Assembly (NCBI GenBank): GCA_036023115.1
Contig: JAYKKT010000046.1
Span: 2,988,501-3,052,500, forward strand
Direction of reading: 5' to 3'
Length of the DNA: 64,000 nt
Source of the DNA: Brasenia schreberi
Lineage: Eukaryota > Streptophyta > Magnoliopsida > Nymphaeales > Cabombaceae
Shown here: positions 47,870 to 59,580 of the stretch, one piece after another
Layout: every line of letters begins with the position of its first letter
Numbering within the stretch: the first letter of the stretch is position 1
Program-made: the position numbers and the translations under genes
Notes under the pieces: generated by a model
Databases searched by the model: none
Seen by the model: the letters and a program-made list of their open reading frames with translations, nothing else
Told to the model about the DNA's origin: nothing

Positions 47870-50800
47870 TTACTCAGTTAATGTCTTACGTGGTAGTTGC
47901 CCTATACTCTGCTTCTGTACTTGATCTTGCAACTATAGATTATATAGTTGTTTTATACTTTTCCAAGAAATTATATTTTTCCTAAATAATGTAACATACC
48001 TTGTAAATTTTCTGTCATCAATCGATCATGCCCAATCAATATATGTGTACAATTCCAAATTATTATACCCATGATTAGAATATAAGATACCATCTCTGAG
48101 AGTATTCTTCGTATCTCAAAATCTGAATATTGCATCCATATGTTATTGTTTTAGAACATGCATAAATCTACTAACGATACCAACAATATCTGTTATGTTA
48201 GGTCGTGTGATTGTCAGGTAGATTAATTTTTTCACGAGTCTTTGACATCTTTTAGCATCATTTATTTCCTTACAATTATTTATCAACAATTTTTGATTGA
48301 TATCCATGAGAATATCACATGGCTTTGATCCTGTATCAGATGTTTCTTTTAATATTTTTGTGGAGTAAGGAAGATGCATTTTTATCTAAATACTTGAATC
48401 CCCATAAAATAATGAAGTAATCACAAATATTTCAAGTCAAAATGTTTATGCAAATGATTCCTTAAATTTTGAATTTCTTCTTCACCATCTCTTGTAACAA
48501 TATCATCCACATAAACAATTAGTAAAGGACACAATCGAGTTGGGGTAGACTAAAAGAGGATCATGTTTTGGTCGACCCATCCAACCCCATATGTTGTGTG
48601 CATATGTGTATCGGTTGTTTCATGTTCAGGTCAAAATAATGTTCACCAAGAGTCAACGTGATCTTTATTTGTGTCCACTTTCAAGATGAGGACACGAACG
48701 GGTCGAGTGTACTAGAAAAGGGTAAGGTTTGAGATAATTTGGTGATTTGCTCCCAATCATCAATGTTCACATTGTTTCCAATATATGACAATTCTGGTTC
48801 TGTTACTCCGTTCTATTAGAGAGAATATATTGAAGACATTTGGTGAAGTATTTCATGAGATGCAAGATAATTCTTCACTCTTCTTGAAGTAAATTCGCCA
48901 TCATTATCTGATCTAATAGCTTTAACTTGTGCCTGAAATTATTTCTCAACAAATTTATGAAATAAAGAAAATATTGTAGCAACTTCATCCTTTGATTTCA
49001 TTAAATAAGTGATAGTAAACCGAGAGTAATCATTAATAAATAAAATAAAATATCTATGTCCAGTAATAACAATAATCGAGCAAAGTCCCTATACATCTGA
49101 ATGTATTAAACTAAATGGACTTTGAGTTCTTGATTCACTTCTAGGAAAATTAACTTGAACATGTTTGCCCAACTGGTGTTAGGAGCAGAGGTTTTGAATA
49201 TAGTTTGTGCTTACGCACCCCAAGTAGGACTAGAAGATAGTATAAAGACAACTTTTTGGGAAGAGTTAGATAAGGTGATTCAAAAGATTCCATTAGGAGG
49301 AGACTTAAATGGACATGTTGGTAAAGAGGCATTAGGGTATCAAGGGATTCATGGTAACTTTGGTTTTGGGGATATAAATGAGGAAGGTAGGGAGATTTTA
49401 AATTTTGTTATGGCATTTGATCTCTTTGTAGTCAATACAATCTTAAAAAAATGAGATGAACATTTAATTACTTATAAGAGTGGCTTATCACAAACACAAA
49501 TTGATTACTTTATTTATAGAAAAAAAGATAGAGCATGTTGTAAAGATTGCAAGGTAATTCCAGGAGAAAGCTTAACCACCCAACATCGACTTTTAGTTAT
49601 GGATTTACAAATAAAAAAATGGCAAAGAAGAAAAGAGTACATCGAGCTATTCAGATTAAATGGTGGAACCTCAAAAGCGAGAAAGAAGATATATTTAAAC
49701 AGAAAGTCATTCAAGGAGATGTTTGGAATTATGTTGGTACACCCTGTGATATGTAAAACAATATGGCTATACATATTAGGAAAGTGGCGAAAGATGTGTT
49801 AGGGGTATCTAAGGACGGTGTACCGGTACAAAAAGAAGCTTGGTGGTGGAGTGAAGTAGTACAAAATAAAATCAAGGCAAAGAGGGCATGTTACAAATTA
49901 CATTATGCTAAGAAAACTAGTTAAACTTTAGAGGCTTATAAGAAAGCAAAAAAGGAAGCGAAAAAGGTCGTGAGTGAAGCAAAAGCTAAAATTTGGGAGG
50001 ACTTATATAAAAAACTCAACTCAAAAGAGGGTGAAAGAGATATTTTTAGGATAGCTAGGGTTAGAGATAAGAAAACTATAGATCTTAATTATGTTAGATG
50101 CATCAAAGACGAGGATGAAAAAATTCTAGTGGCAAATGATGATATAAGAAATAGATGGGAAAACTATCTTTATAATCTTTTTAATGAAAATAAAGATGTT
50201 AGTATTAGCTTATGAGAGTTAGACAAATCAGAAAAGTATATAAACCATAATTTCTACCGACGTATTCAAAAGAATGATGACAAAGAGGCTCTTAAACATA
50301 TGAAATGTGGTAAATCGGTAGGACCAGATAATATTCCTATAGAAGTTTGAAAAATACTAGGAGAAATAGGAATCACTTGGCTCATAAGACTATTTAATGA
50401 AATATGGAAAAACCAAAAGATGCTCGAGGAATGGAGAGTAAGTACACTTATACCCATATATAAGAACAAGTGAGACATTCAAAATTATGCGAATTATCGA
50501 GGTATCAAGTTAATGAGCAATACTATCAAATTGTGGGAAAGAATTATCGAACGTAGGTTTAAGAAAAGTATCAAGTACAACACACAACCAATTTGGATTC
50601 ATGCTAGCCAGATCTAGTATTGAAGTGATTTACCTTTTGAGACGTCTTATGAAACATTTTAGAGCAAAAAAGAAAGACCTTCACATCATATTTATTGATC
50701 TAGAAAAAGCTTATGATAGGGTACCGAGAGAGGCTCTTTGAAGAACTTTGGAAAAAAGAGGTATCTCATGGACATATATTAACCTTATAAGAGACATGTA

Positions 50801-52900
50801 TATGGTGCAAAAACATGTGTAAGGACTCATGAAGGAGCAACAAACTTCTTTGAAGTTAATATTGGGTTACATCAAGGATCAACTTTAAGTCCATACTTAT
50901 TTATAATGGTGATTGTTGAGTTAACAAAACATATTCAAGATGAAGCACCTTGGTGTATGTTATTTGCAAATAACATTGTATTAGTGGAGGAGTGTAAGTA
51001 AAAAGTTAATAGAAAATTGAAACTATGGAGAGAAACATTAGAAAGCAAAGGCCTCCGACTTAGTAGAACAAAGATATAATATATGGAATGTAAGTTTGAT
51101 CATTTGGTTACCTCAGAGGATATAGAAATTAAAATTGGAACACATTGCATCTCCCAAAAAGAAAGTTTTAAATACCTAGGGTCACTTTTTAGAGTGATTG
51201 AAGAATTGATGGAGATGTTACGCATAGAATTAATGCTGGTTGGTAAAAATGGAGAGGAGCATCATATATTCTTTATGATAAGAAAATACCATTAAAGTTA
51301 AAAGGTAAATATTATAGAGCAGCAATTAGGCTTGCCATGTTTTATGGTTCTGAGTGTTGGGCAGTTAATCATCAACATGTAGAAAAGATGTTTGTGACAG
51401 AAATGAAGATGTTGAGATGGATGAGTGGTCATTCAAGAAAAGATCGTATACATAATGAGGTTATTAGAAACAAATTAGGAGTGGCACTAATAGAGGATAA
51501 AATGAGAGAATATCGTTTAAGATGGTTTGGACATATAGAAAGAAGATCAAATGAAGAACCTGTAAGAAGGTTAGAAAAACTAAATTTGGAAAGTATTAAA
51601 AGAGGTAGAGGATGACTACAAAAGTGTTGGAAAGAAACAATAAAGAATGATCTAGCTTATTGTGAGTTAACTACTAACATGGCACACGATAGGGATCTGT
51701 GGAAACAAAGAATCCATGTAGCCAACCCCGTCTAGTATGGGAAAAGGCTTAGTTGTTGTATGTTTGCCCAACTGGCATGGTTCATGTTCCAAACATATTT
51801 CTTTGTTGAGTTTAGCCAATTTCGATACAAGCATATGTAATTTTGACAGTGGTAGATGACCTAGTATTTGATGCCAAAGTATTTTTCTTTATTATATTGT
51901 GTTGAGAACATATTTGTTGCAGGTTTTCATGAGGTTCCCTCATATAGGTATAGGCCTCTATTTCTTCTACCATATCTATAAATCTTTCTCGTCTCCTTTT
52001 CTTGAAATGCACAACAAGATGAGGAGAAATATATACAACAATTTAGTCTTTTAGCGAGGGTACTAACATATAGAAGATTCATCAAAATTTGAGGTAAATA
52101 TAACATATGATCAAGAAGTCCTAACGGTGCCCACAATTTTCATTTTTCAGTTACTAATATAAAGGAATTATCAACAATTTTAACCAAATAGCCAAATTCT
52201 TGATAATCAACTAACCCTTATTTTGATCTCACCATATGCTCTGTTACACTTATCAATAACCCAATATCTATCCAAAGGGAAACTAGAAAAGTTACCACTT
52301 GTTTCAGCTTGGTCACCGTGTGATCTCACCATATGTTGATGATGACTCGGTGAGTCGACCCTCTATGCCTTCTAAGTATTTCAATATCATGTTGATAGAA
52401 TCACTTGTATTGTCGGACCATGTTTCTTGAGTTCATGCAATAAAATCTTTACTTTTCATATGGTTAGACTTACCAACTACTTTTGAGCATTGTTCTCTAG
52501 CATGTTTGGACTTTCCTAAGTGTGTAACATATCTCTTCCTTATGCAGTAATATCACCACGTCTTCATACTCTAGTTTTTGCCTATTGTAACTTGATTATA
52601 ATTCTTTCCAACAAAGGTTGAGCTTTGTCGAAAAGTTATCCACTGAGATATGTGCACTAATACGCTTTTTACAACATTGTCCATAATAGACTAGACTATC
52701 AAATTTGTCCTCCACACAATCATGAAGTACATAAAGTATATTCATCCAAAGATTGAACTTTATTTCCGTCTAAAAGAAACAATACTTTGCATCCAAACGT
52801 TTGATATTATCAATCACTTTGCACTATTGCCTCTCATATAGCAGTTATTATGTCACACTAATCTTCAAAAATTCCCAACCTCAAGAGAGATGCCTTACTC
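47870..52900 (-). mobile_element. Inverted copia retrotransposon, split by an RTE LINE
   Basis: On the minus strand from high to low coordinates: degraded nucleocapsid and the protease motif region (52200-52520, homologous to 20580-20900), pre-integrase and zinc region (51776-52140), integrase core (48840-49160; FINDYSRFTITYLMKSKDEV and IRSDNDGEF), then C-terminal reverse transcriptase/RNase H (48143-48379; RCQRLVKKLIYLTITRPNI). The coding order is correct, with heavy decay and missing pieces. The RTE at 49177-51759 interrupts the integrase region. Confidence 0.88.
49177..51759 (+). mobile_element. RTE-clade LINE, 2583 bp, inserted in copia with perfect 16-bp target duplication
   Basis: ATGTTTGCCCAACTGG is repeated exactly at 49161-49176 and 51760-51775. 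The element is 5'-truncated inside the apurinic-type endonuclease (NIVCAYAPQVG, GGDLNGHVG, about 49195-49330), followed by reverse transcriptase (IIFIDLEKAYDRVPRE about 50685-50735; FEVNIGLHQGSTLSPYLF about 50853-50903; the usual catalytic FADD-type motif reads FANNIV near 50965) and the C-terminal [20 protein letters not shown] and [11 protein letters not shown]. It ends with the TAGTATGGGAAAAGGCTTAG terminus and a GTT tail. Several stops and frameshifts: not active. Confidence 0.96.
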
Positions 52901-53063
52901 TTTATACAAGTTTACCTGAAATTCACAAGAAGATAAGGGAAAAAGAGATAAACAATAGGATATTGCAACATAAATGACAAGCAGCTGACGGAGTCAAAAA
53001 TGCATCAGGAGGCAAACATGCATTAAATAGTGTCAAAAGATATTATTCATAGCAAATATGTAC

Positions 53064-53405
53064 CTGGATGTAAGGTTGAACATGTTCCTTCCAAAGAGAA
53101 CCTGTCTTCAGAATATCACACAGTGTTACAACCTCAAATGAAGTTGCCTTTATGAGATCATCATCCTTATTATATGGTTTTCCTGCATATAATTACATAA
53201 TTGAGATCATCATTGTTATGAAAACCATAATCCATCAACCATCAGTCCATTTCACACCACTACAATGACTAGAAGCAGATAAACATGTCAAACCTCCAAA
53301 AGTAAGATCAACCTTGTCATATACATCCTCGTCATTAGTGTACAAAAAGTTGTGAATAGCTACATAAAGCAAGTATTTTCTTGAAAAATAATATGGATTC
53401 TCCAT
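53064..53405 (-). CDS. Two orphan exons of an unidentified conserved-looking protein
   Basis: Exon A (53294-53405) reads MENPYYFSRKYLLYVAIHNF and LYTNDEDVYDKVDLTFG plus one base; exon B (53064-53182) reads GKPYNKDDDLIKATSFEVVT and LCDILKTGSLWKEHVQPYIQ. The acceptor TATGCAG|GA and donors GAG|GTTTGA and CAG|GTACAT are good, and the phase (1) matches, giving 77 uninterrupted codons. I do not recognise the family. The upstream end may be an acceptor rather than the ATG. Further exons were not found: copia DNA begins about 160 bp downstream, so this may be a broken gene, a captured fragment, or part of a gene whose next exons lie beyond the transposon block. Confidence 0.55.
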
Positions 53406-53730
53406 CTTCTCAGATACTTAGCCAGCTAGAAGCAATAGTCCATGCCCCTAAAACCTGTATATTGGACTTCAGCTACTCTAGATGCCAGACTCAGCTCCTA
53501 CAATAGGGAATAGGGATGACAATGCAGTTCACGAAAAATGCATAAATTTAGCAGAAGCCATAGAGCTGTGAAGTGACATTCATAAGGCTTGGTTGTTGTT
53601 GTGTTGTAACCCAAGGTTTGCAGCAACACTTCTTTACCTTGTGTTCCCGTAATTTGGGTGGGGCAGACTCCCCGCCTTGCATCAATGTATATCGGCTGAC
53701 GTCCTACAGCTTTGAGAATGCCTGATAATA

Positions 53731-53738
<8 letters not shown>

Positions 53739-53818
<80 letters not shown>
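53739..53818. repeat. (TA)n microsatellite, ~40 units
   Basis: Uninterrupted TA from 53739 to 53818, preceded by a short (TG)n. Confidence 0.98.
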
Positions 53819-53820
<2 letters not shown>

Positions 53821-53924
53821 GAGATGGAAATCTGCATTCTTTAGACCAAGCATTATGGTGCGGGAACTCATTTCAACTCGATTAAGTTTAGCACCTAAAA
53901 GCATGACAAAGAATAACAAAATGA

Positions 53925-54050
53925 GAGAACCCATAGCGTTGCCTCACTTGGCAGGGTGCTCTGACGCCTTGCTGGTGGTGAAGAGTTCGACTCTCGGTGG
54001 GGTGCATGTATCTATGTTAAGCTTTGTCTTCCTTTGTAAGTAAAAAAAGA
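53925..54050 (+). mobile_element. tRNA-derived SINE-like copy
   Basis: Contains a B-box-like AGTTCGACTCT (about 53986-53996; consensus GGTTCGANTCC) inside a segment also seen at 60360-60450 (GAGTTCGACTCTC and GTGCATCTGTGT-type sequence) and, inverted, at 59490-59580. It ends with an A-rich tail near 54045. Confidence 0.55.
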
Positions 54051-54372
54051 ATACCAAATTGAAAATTATGAAGGATCAAAAGAATCTCTTTGTCAACTCA
54101 GTTCAACTTGGCTCGTAAAAAGGATTGCGAGCCATATGTGAATGTATTGAGCTAAGGCTTCGCCGCTGGCGGCTAGCTTGGCTTGTTTATATAGAAAACT
54201 TCGATTGACAGACGAGATTCATTCAACTTGCTCGCTTCATTTACCAGCATTACTCTTAAATTAAGTTACTGATCTTCTCTTAATTTTGTTTAATATCAAT
54301 TCGTTTTAGTCAGTTGCAGATCTCCATTGAGTCGAGTTGGGGCATTCCCTCCACCTGAAAGTTTGGAAAACA

Positions 54373-54490
54373 ACTTAAAGTATATAACCCGTGGTGGGAT
54401 TCATTAGCTATAATACAAAGTTTGTCCTACCCGAAACCATTCAAGGATCTATTTGCCCCACCTCAAAAGAGTTTCTAGATTCGCCGCTGG
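54373..54490 (-). repeat. Dispersed ~120-bp repeat, copy 1
   Basis: The complement carries TCTAGAAACTCTTTTGAGGT, CCTTGAATGGTTTCGGGT and an ACTTTAAGTTG end, matching copies at 56464-56582 and 58248-58367. Non-coding; class unknown. Confidence 0.8.
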
Positions 54491-54834
54491 TTCTAGTGCA
54501 TGTCGGTGTTGATGTTGCATAATGAGGGTTTTTCTTTTATGAAATACAACAAAATGACACAAATTTGTTTAAATTGGAGTAGATTTTAGAGCAGCGAACT
54601 CCTAAAGAGTCTCAAGAAACATTATATGCTGAACACAAGCGGTCTATTAAAATGAAATTTAATGTTAGTTTCATTAGAAATTAGATACTTCATTTTTTGT
54701 AATTTTTTTGGGAGTTGAAAGATTTGATCATTTGTCGATGCCTCATATGATGAGTCGGATTTAAAGGCCAAAGCCTACAACACTACTGCATATTTGATTC
54801 CATCCATAAATCCATTTGCTTCCCTATGAGTTCC

Positions 54835-55165
54835 AGTATCTATAAGAATTAGAATTCTTACCGTTTCTACCGTTTCTATCTTATTCTTATAGTATGAATA
54901 TACCAATTAGTTATGTATCGATGATGAGATTCCGTTGATACGGAGCCAATTCTATTATTGAACGTTCCAATTCGCGTGCATCCAGCAGGAATTGAACCTA
55001 CGAATTTGGGTGCTTTAACCATTCAGTCATGGATGCTTCGTGGAGACTTGTCATCAACCGGAGCTGGCTTTGTGTAAGTGTATTTCACTTGAAATATAAT
55101 CTTTCGTTTAGGAGAAATCGATTAAACGGCATCCATTTTTGAATTGAGAGAGATCAAGAATTCAA
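54835..55165 (+). other. Plastid DNA insert (NUPT): rpl23-trnI-CAU-ycf2 junction
   Basis: From recalled plastid sequence: the spacer upstream of trnI-CAU (TTCTTATAGTATGAATATAC, then TTAGTTATGTATCG), an inverted trnI-CAU remnant, and the 5' end of ycf2 (TTTTGAATTGAGAGAGATCA, then AGAATTC) on the plus strand. Order and orientation agree with the plastid inverted repeat. A transferred fragment is favoured over live plastid DNA because the tRNA is broken and nuclear repeats flank it. Sequence to about 55400 may also be organellar but was not identified. Confidence 0.85.
54977..55036 (-). pseudogene. trnI-CAU: trnI-CAU pseudogene (plastid-derived)
   Basis: The complement starts GCATCCATGACTGAATGGTT and ends with GGTTCAATTCCTGCTGGATG plus CA. 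About 14 bases covering the anticodon arm are missing (60 bp rather than about 74), so it cannot encode a functional tRNA. Confidence 0.8.
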
Positions 55166-56279
55166 AGATGCACCTTTTGGGAGCCGTCCGGGTCAGATTT
55201 GATAAAGATATAGCCGACCCTTTGGTAAAACTATGGGCTATTCAAAAGCAAACGTACCCTTAAATCTTATCCTTTCCCACAGAATCAAACAAAGAAGAAG
55301 AAAGGGATTTTACTTGCAAAGGCTCCAAAAGATTATCCAACAATTAATCTTTTTGGGTCATGCGTTGTTGCTTCCTATCCGCCCGAAGTGCGGCTGAAAG
55401 CACGGCGACTGCCGTTACTTGTTTGTATTTTCCCGGTCATCATGGATGACGACACTGACCCGATTTTATTTTGCTCATCCGACCTTAATGGGTTCTGGTC
55501 AAGCCGACGTCGCCCGACTGCAACTAAAAAGAAAAGGAAAAATCTTTGAAAAAAAAAAAAACGTTAGGAACACCCTAAGCCTAAGGAACCTCTAAAAAAA
55601 AAGATGTCGTGACAAGGTGAGTATGGATAAGATAGAAAGTAGATGAAGCATTGTATTATATATATATACATATATATATAGAGAGAGAGAGAGAAATTGG
55701 CCTAAGTTTTAAAAAGATAATAAAGTATCATGGCACTTTTTGCACGTGCAAAAAATGCACCCAATTTTTTCGCTTTAAAGATTTTAACTATTCATCTTAA
55801 CGATTCAATGTTCTTTAAGGAGATTTGAATGGATATGTCCATGGATTATGTTCTCTTTCATTATATATATAGGTAGGTAGTGGTAAATGTTTTCACTCAT
55901 GTTCAAATATGCTTAAACATTTATGTCTTTTGATTAGCATGACATGATTGAGATTTGAATTGAAAGTATCATTATTCTTTTATACATCATGCATTAAATG
56001 TTTTTTACTTTATCACTTCATCTGTTTGTATGAAAGATCAAAACTATTAGATGATAAAAGTAGATTTCATCATAAATGGGGTTTGAGCATTTACCCCTAC
56101 CTACTTATATATATAATGCTAGAGATTTTAATTAAAAGATTTCTTGTTCTTTTTGTAGATATTGTATTAAATACTTTTTACTTTATCACTTCAACTGATC
56201 AACGGAATGATTGAATGAATGAGATGATAAAATAGATTTGAGCATGAATGAGGCTTGAACATTTACCACTATATATATA

Positions 56280-56725
56280 CCCAACTTTTGTTTTGGTTGC
56301 TTTAGATGAACTCTGGTCTAAACAGAGCCATGTTCATCCCCAACATGAACCTGAACTTTTTGAGTTGGGGATGGGGTTGTGTCTGAAATAGTTATGTCTG
56401 TCACAAGGCCGATGTTGAGCATGAGTCCGTGTAAATCAGGCATTGACTGCAAGTTTAGTCAGAGGCCGATGTAGAAACTCTTTTGGGATGATGAGAGTAG
56501 TCCCTTGAACGGTTTTGGGTGGGGCAACTATGTATTATTACTCATGGGTCTCACCATGGGCTATAGACTTTAGGTTGATTTTTCGATTACTAACTCTAGT
56601 GGCCGATACCCTTTCCCTTAAACTAAACGTTCTTTCTACGTGTTAGTAACATTCACATCCTCATATTTGATTGATGACCATTTCATTCCCGTACACAATG
56701 ATGGAAGCACTTAACATTTTATTTT
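56280..56725 (+). repeat. Dispersed repeat copy carrying a nested second repeat
   Basis: 56280-56430 and 56590-56725 align with two consecutive parts of 57490-57755 (CTTTAGATG.ACTC..GTCTAA; GTGGCCGA.ACCCT; CATTCACATCCT.(A/G)TAT). The part between (56464-56582) is a copy of the ~120-bp repeat also found at 54373-54490 and 58248-58367, so one repeat has inserted into another. Confidence 0.75.
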
Positions 56726-57020
56726 TAAGATTAATGACAGAGATTTGAATTACTTTGTATTTAATATATATAATGCATTAAATACAAAATGTAAAACTAT
56801 ACTTTTGATTCAAATATCAACTATTGATCTAAAAGATCAAACAGTAAAATGTTTAAGTAAGATTTTGAATTTAAACATTATGCACATACTATTGTCTCTC
56901 TATAAAAAGAATGATAAGGTCCTCCAATAATATATACTCCTCTATCTTAACTATTTGATCATCCTTTAATGATGGCTCTTTGAGATTACATATTGTAAGG
57001 AGACCCTTTCGTCTCTCTCT

Positions 57021-57023
<3 letters not shown>

Positions 57024-57088
<65 letters not shown>
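57024..57088. repeat. (TA)n microsatellite
   Basis: Uninterrupted TA of about 65 bp preceded by a CT run, followed by ATGCATGCATAC. Confidence 0.97.
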
Positions 57089-57091
<3 letters not shown>

Positions 57092-57354
57092 TGCATACAT
57101 GTATATATAAAAAGAGAGAAAGGTAGTGGTAGTGATAAATGCTCAAATCTTATTCATGTTAAAATCTATTTTATCTTCTCAATTATTTAATCTTTAAGAT
57201 GAACAATTGAGATAAAAATGTAAATAATATTTAATACATATGGTACATTAAATGTAAAATATACATATACTTTTAATTCAAATTTTCATTGTTGATCACG
57301 TCACATATACAGTAAAAATGTTTTAGTATTTACCACTATCCCTTTTTCTCTTTC

Positions 57355-57363
57355 TATATATAC

Positions 57364-57451
<88 letters not shown>

Positions 57452-57482
57452 ATATATATATATATGTATGTATATATAATAT
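57355..57482. repeat. Compound (TA)n(CATA)n microsatellite
   Basis: TA runs interrupted at regular ~20-bp spacing by CATA, then TATG units to about 57475. Confidence 0.95.
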
Positions 57483-57489
57483 ATTATTG

Positions 57490-57755
57490 TATCCTAACTT
57501 TTGTTTGGTCGCTTTAGATGGACTCAGGTCTAACGTGAGACATGCTCATCCTCGACACGGACCTGAACTTTTCGAATTGGGGACGGGCGCGAGACTTGTC
57601 AGGTCGGGTCCGGAATTGTCACCCACTCACTCTTATCTGAGTGGCCGACACCCTCCCCATTAAGCTAAACGCCCTTTGAACAAGTTAGTGCCCGTTCACA
57701 TCCTTGTATATGATTGGTGCCCTTTTCGTTCCCGTGCGCACTGACGCAAGCACTT
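57490..57755 (+). repeat. Dispersed repeat, uninterrupted copy
   Basis: Uninterrupted counterpart of 56280-56725; carries CACGGACCTGAACTTTTCGA and GAGTGGCCGACACCC. GC-richer than its surroundings. No open frame is convincing. Confidence 0.7.
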
Positions 57756-58247
57756 ACAATTGGGATCCATTTCGTTTCTTTGACCAAATTGCATAGAGAA
57801 AAGGTTTTGTCTGCAATTTTTATAAAGAATAAAACCTTGCCATTCAATGATTTTCACAGAGCCCCCGCAAACACGATTGGGCCGAGACGGTGCATGGTTG
57901 GATCCAGTTAGCTTCTATGTTGCACGCCACTCACATTAGAAGATGGTGCCATTTTTCAACGTTAGTAGATACAAATTAAATGATGGTTCTTTGCATGGTC
58001 GCACCTTGTGAGTTATATCTAGGCCCACAGGACTAGCACATGCTAGCATAAGGTTGAAATAAAAGGAAAAATTAGATATTTTAGAGGTATATTTTATTTG
58101 GAAAGTGACTTATTTTTTACTTTTAACAAAATAATTCACTTTTTTTATGTATGAAAATGCTAGTCTATAAAGTTGAAAACTTTTTCTTGAAAGTTGTATA
58201 GCATCTTCTTATATATAAAACTTGTTTATTTACATGACACATGATTA

Positions 58248-58367
58248 GTAGTGGATCTAGAAACTCTTTTGGGGTGAGGCGAATAGCTCCTTGAATGGTT
58301 TCGGGTGGGGCGAACTATGTATTATAGCCGCATCCCATCATGGGCTATGGACTTTAAGTTAATTTTT
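58248..58367 (+). repeat. Dispersed ~120-bp repeat, copy 3
   Basis: Carries TCTAGAAACTCTTTTGGGGT, CCTTGAATGGTTTCGGGTGG and ATGGGCTATGGACTTTAAGT, matching copies 54373-54490 (inverted) and 56464-56582. Confidence 0.8.
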
Positions 58368-58689
58368 GAAGTTCCGGGTCCTCGGCTCAATGTACATCTG
58401 CTATGGCACAAGATGGACCTGAATGATGGCTAAATTTCTATATAGCCAACCCCATCTAGGGTGGGAAAATGCTTAGTTTTGATAGAAAAGCCATCCATAC
58501 GCCTTGTTGATAGAAAGTACATTTCGATCACCCTCCAAAATAACACACCTTTCAATCATCCACTATCATTATATATATGCACATATTTTGCATCAATACT
58601 TTTAGTAAACTCGTTAATCTAATTGTTTTGTATGCACTTGAAACCCAATTTATGTTATAATATTCTATTCACATAGTCCATTAATGTGA

Positions 58690-59165
58690 TGTGTTATGAG
58701 CAATTAATCATCAACATGAACAAAAGGTATTCGTAGCATAAACAAAGATGTTGAGATGGATGAATGACTATACAAGAAAATACAGATTATAAAAAACAAA
58801 TTGGGAATGACACCAATATATGATAAAATGAGAGAAATTGTTTAAGATGTTCTCTTCATGAAAAAAAACAATGAGTAAGAATGTATAAGAAAGTAAAAAG
58901 TGAAAATGTTAAAAGAGGAAGAAGGCCACAAAAGTAACGAGTTCTTAGTTGTCTGACAAACCTAAATATCCAAGATAATTTAAGGATTATATCTTTGAGA
59001 AGAATATAAATGACTACAGATGAGAAATCGAATTTCGAAAAGAAAAATATTTTAAGAGCATGACCTCGCTGTTTAGTTAAATGCTAATATGACACAAGAT
59101 CGATGGTCGTGACGAGTAAGAGCTCATGTAGCCCACCCCACTTATTGTGGGATAAGACTTGGTAC
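58690..59165 (+). mobile_element. Decayed RTE LINE 3' fragment
   Basis: Starts with a TTATGAGCAATTAATCATCA stretch like the RTE C-terminal coding end, then AAGATGTTGAGATGGATGAA, and a tail with CATGTAGCCCACCCCACTTA and TGTGGGATAAGACTTGGTAC. This terminus differs from the main family, so it represents a second subfamily. Confidence 0.75.
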
Positions 59166-59489
59166 GGGTCTTATTGTTATCACACCATTTTCAGGATAGG
59201 TGATGTTATAAAAATACCATGTCATGATACATCAAGATTCCATCAAATACATTATGTGAGATTTATTTAAAATAATTAAGATAAATGTCACTGTTATCAT
59301 GTCAATAAAACCGTTAAATTATATGTTATGGTTTCCATCAAACCTTGTTTTAATCAAATACAAAGTTTGCTGATCCTACAAAACGAAATGCTTTACACTG
59401 ATATGATGTAATTTGAAAGGCGCCCCGTACCAAATGGTCGATCGAATTGACATAGTTCACCAAAACTAGGAACTCTTCTTTTTCTTACA

Positions 59490-59580
59490 AGAGGAGGCCG
59501 AAGCATAACACGCACACCCACACATGCACCCCCTGGCAAGGCACACTGCCGTTGAGCTAACACTCTGGGTACACCAAAAC
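59490..59580 (-). mobile_element. SINE-like fragment (inverted)
   Basis: The complement resembles 53925-54050 (CTCAACGGCAGTGTGCCTTG, then CCAGGGGGTGCATGTGTG). The B-box is not intact. Confidence 0.4.

Larger units (their letters stand above)
55740..57340. repeat. AT-rich repeat cluster with several diverged copies
   Basis: A motif set (TTTGAGCATTTACC(A/C)CTA, TTTTTACTTTATCAC and ATTAAAT..AAA.T(A/G)TA) recurs near 55890-56100, 56150-56275, 56735-56900 and 57115-57340. Copies have partial inverted symmetry (CTCAAAT.TTATTCATG versus CATGAATGAGG), suggesting decayed MITE-like elements. No genes are supported here. Confidence 0.5.

Noticed and set aside
53732..54043. Open frame with long Tyr-Ile run
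   Set aside because: It is the translation of the TA microsatellite joined to a SINE-like copy; no independent coding evidence.
57442..57663. Plus-strand frame after the compound microsatellite
   Set aside because: Lies in a dispersed repeat whose other copy is not open in this frame.
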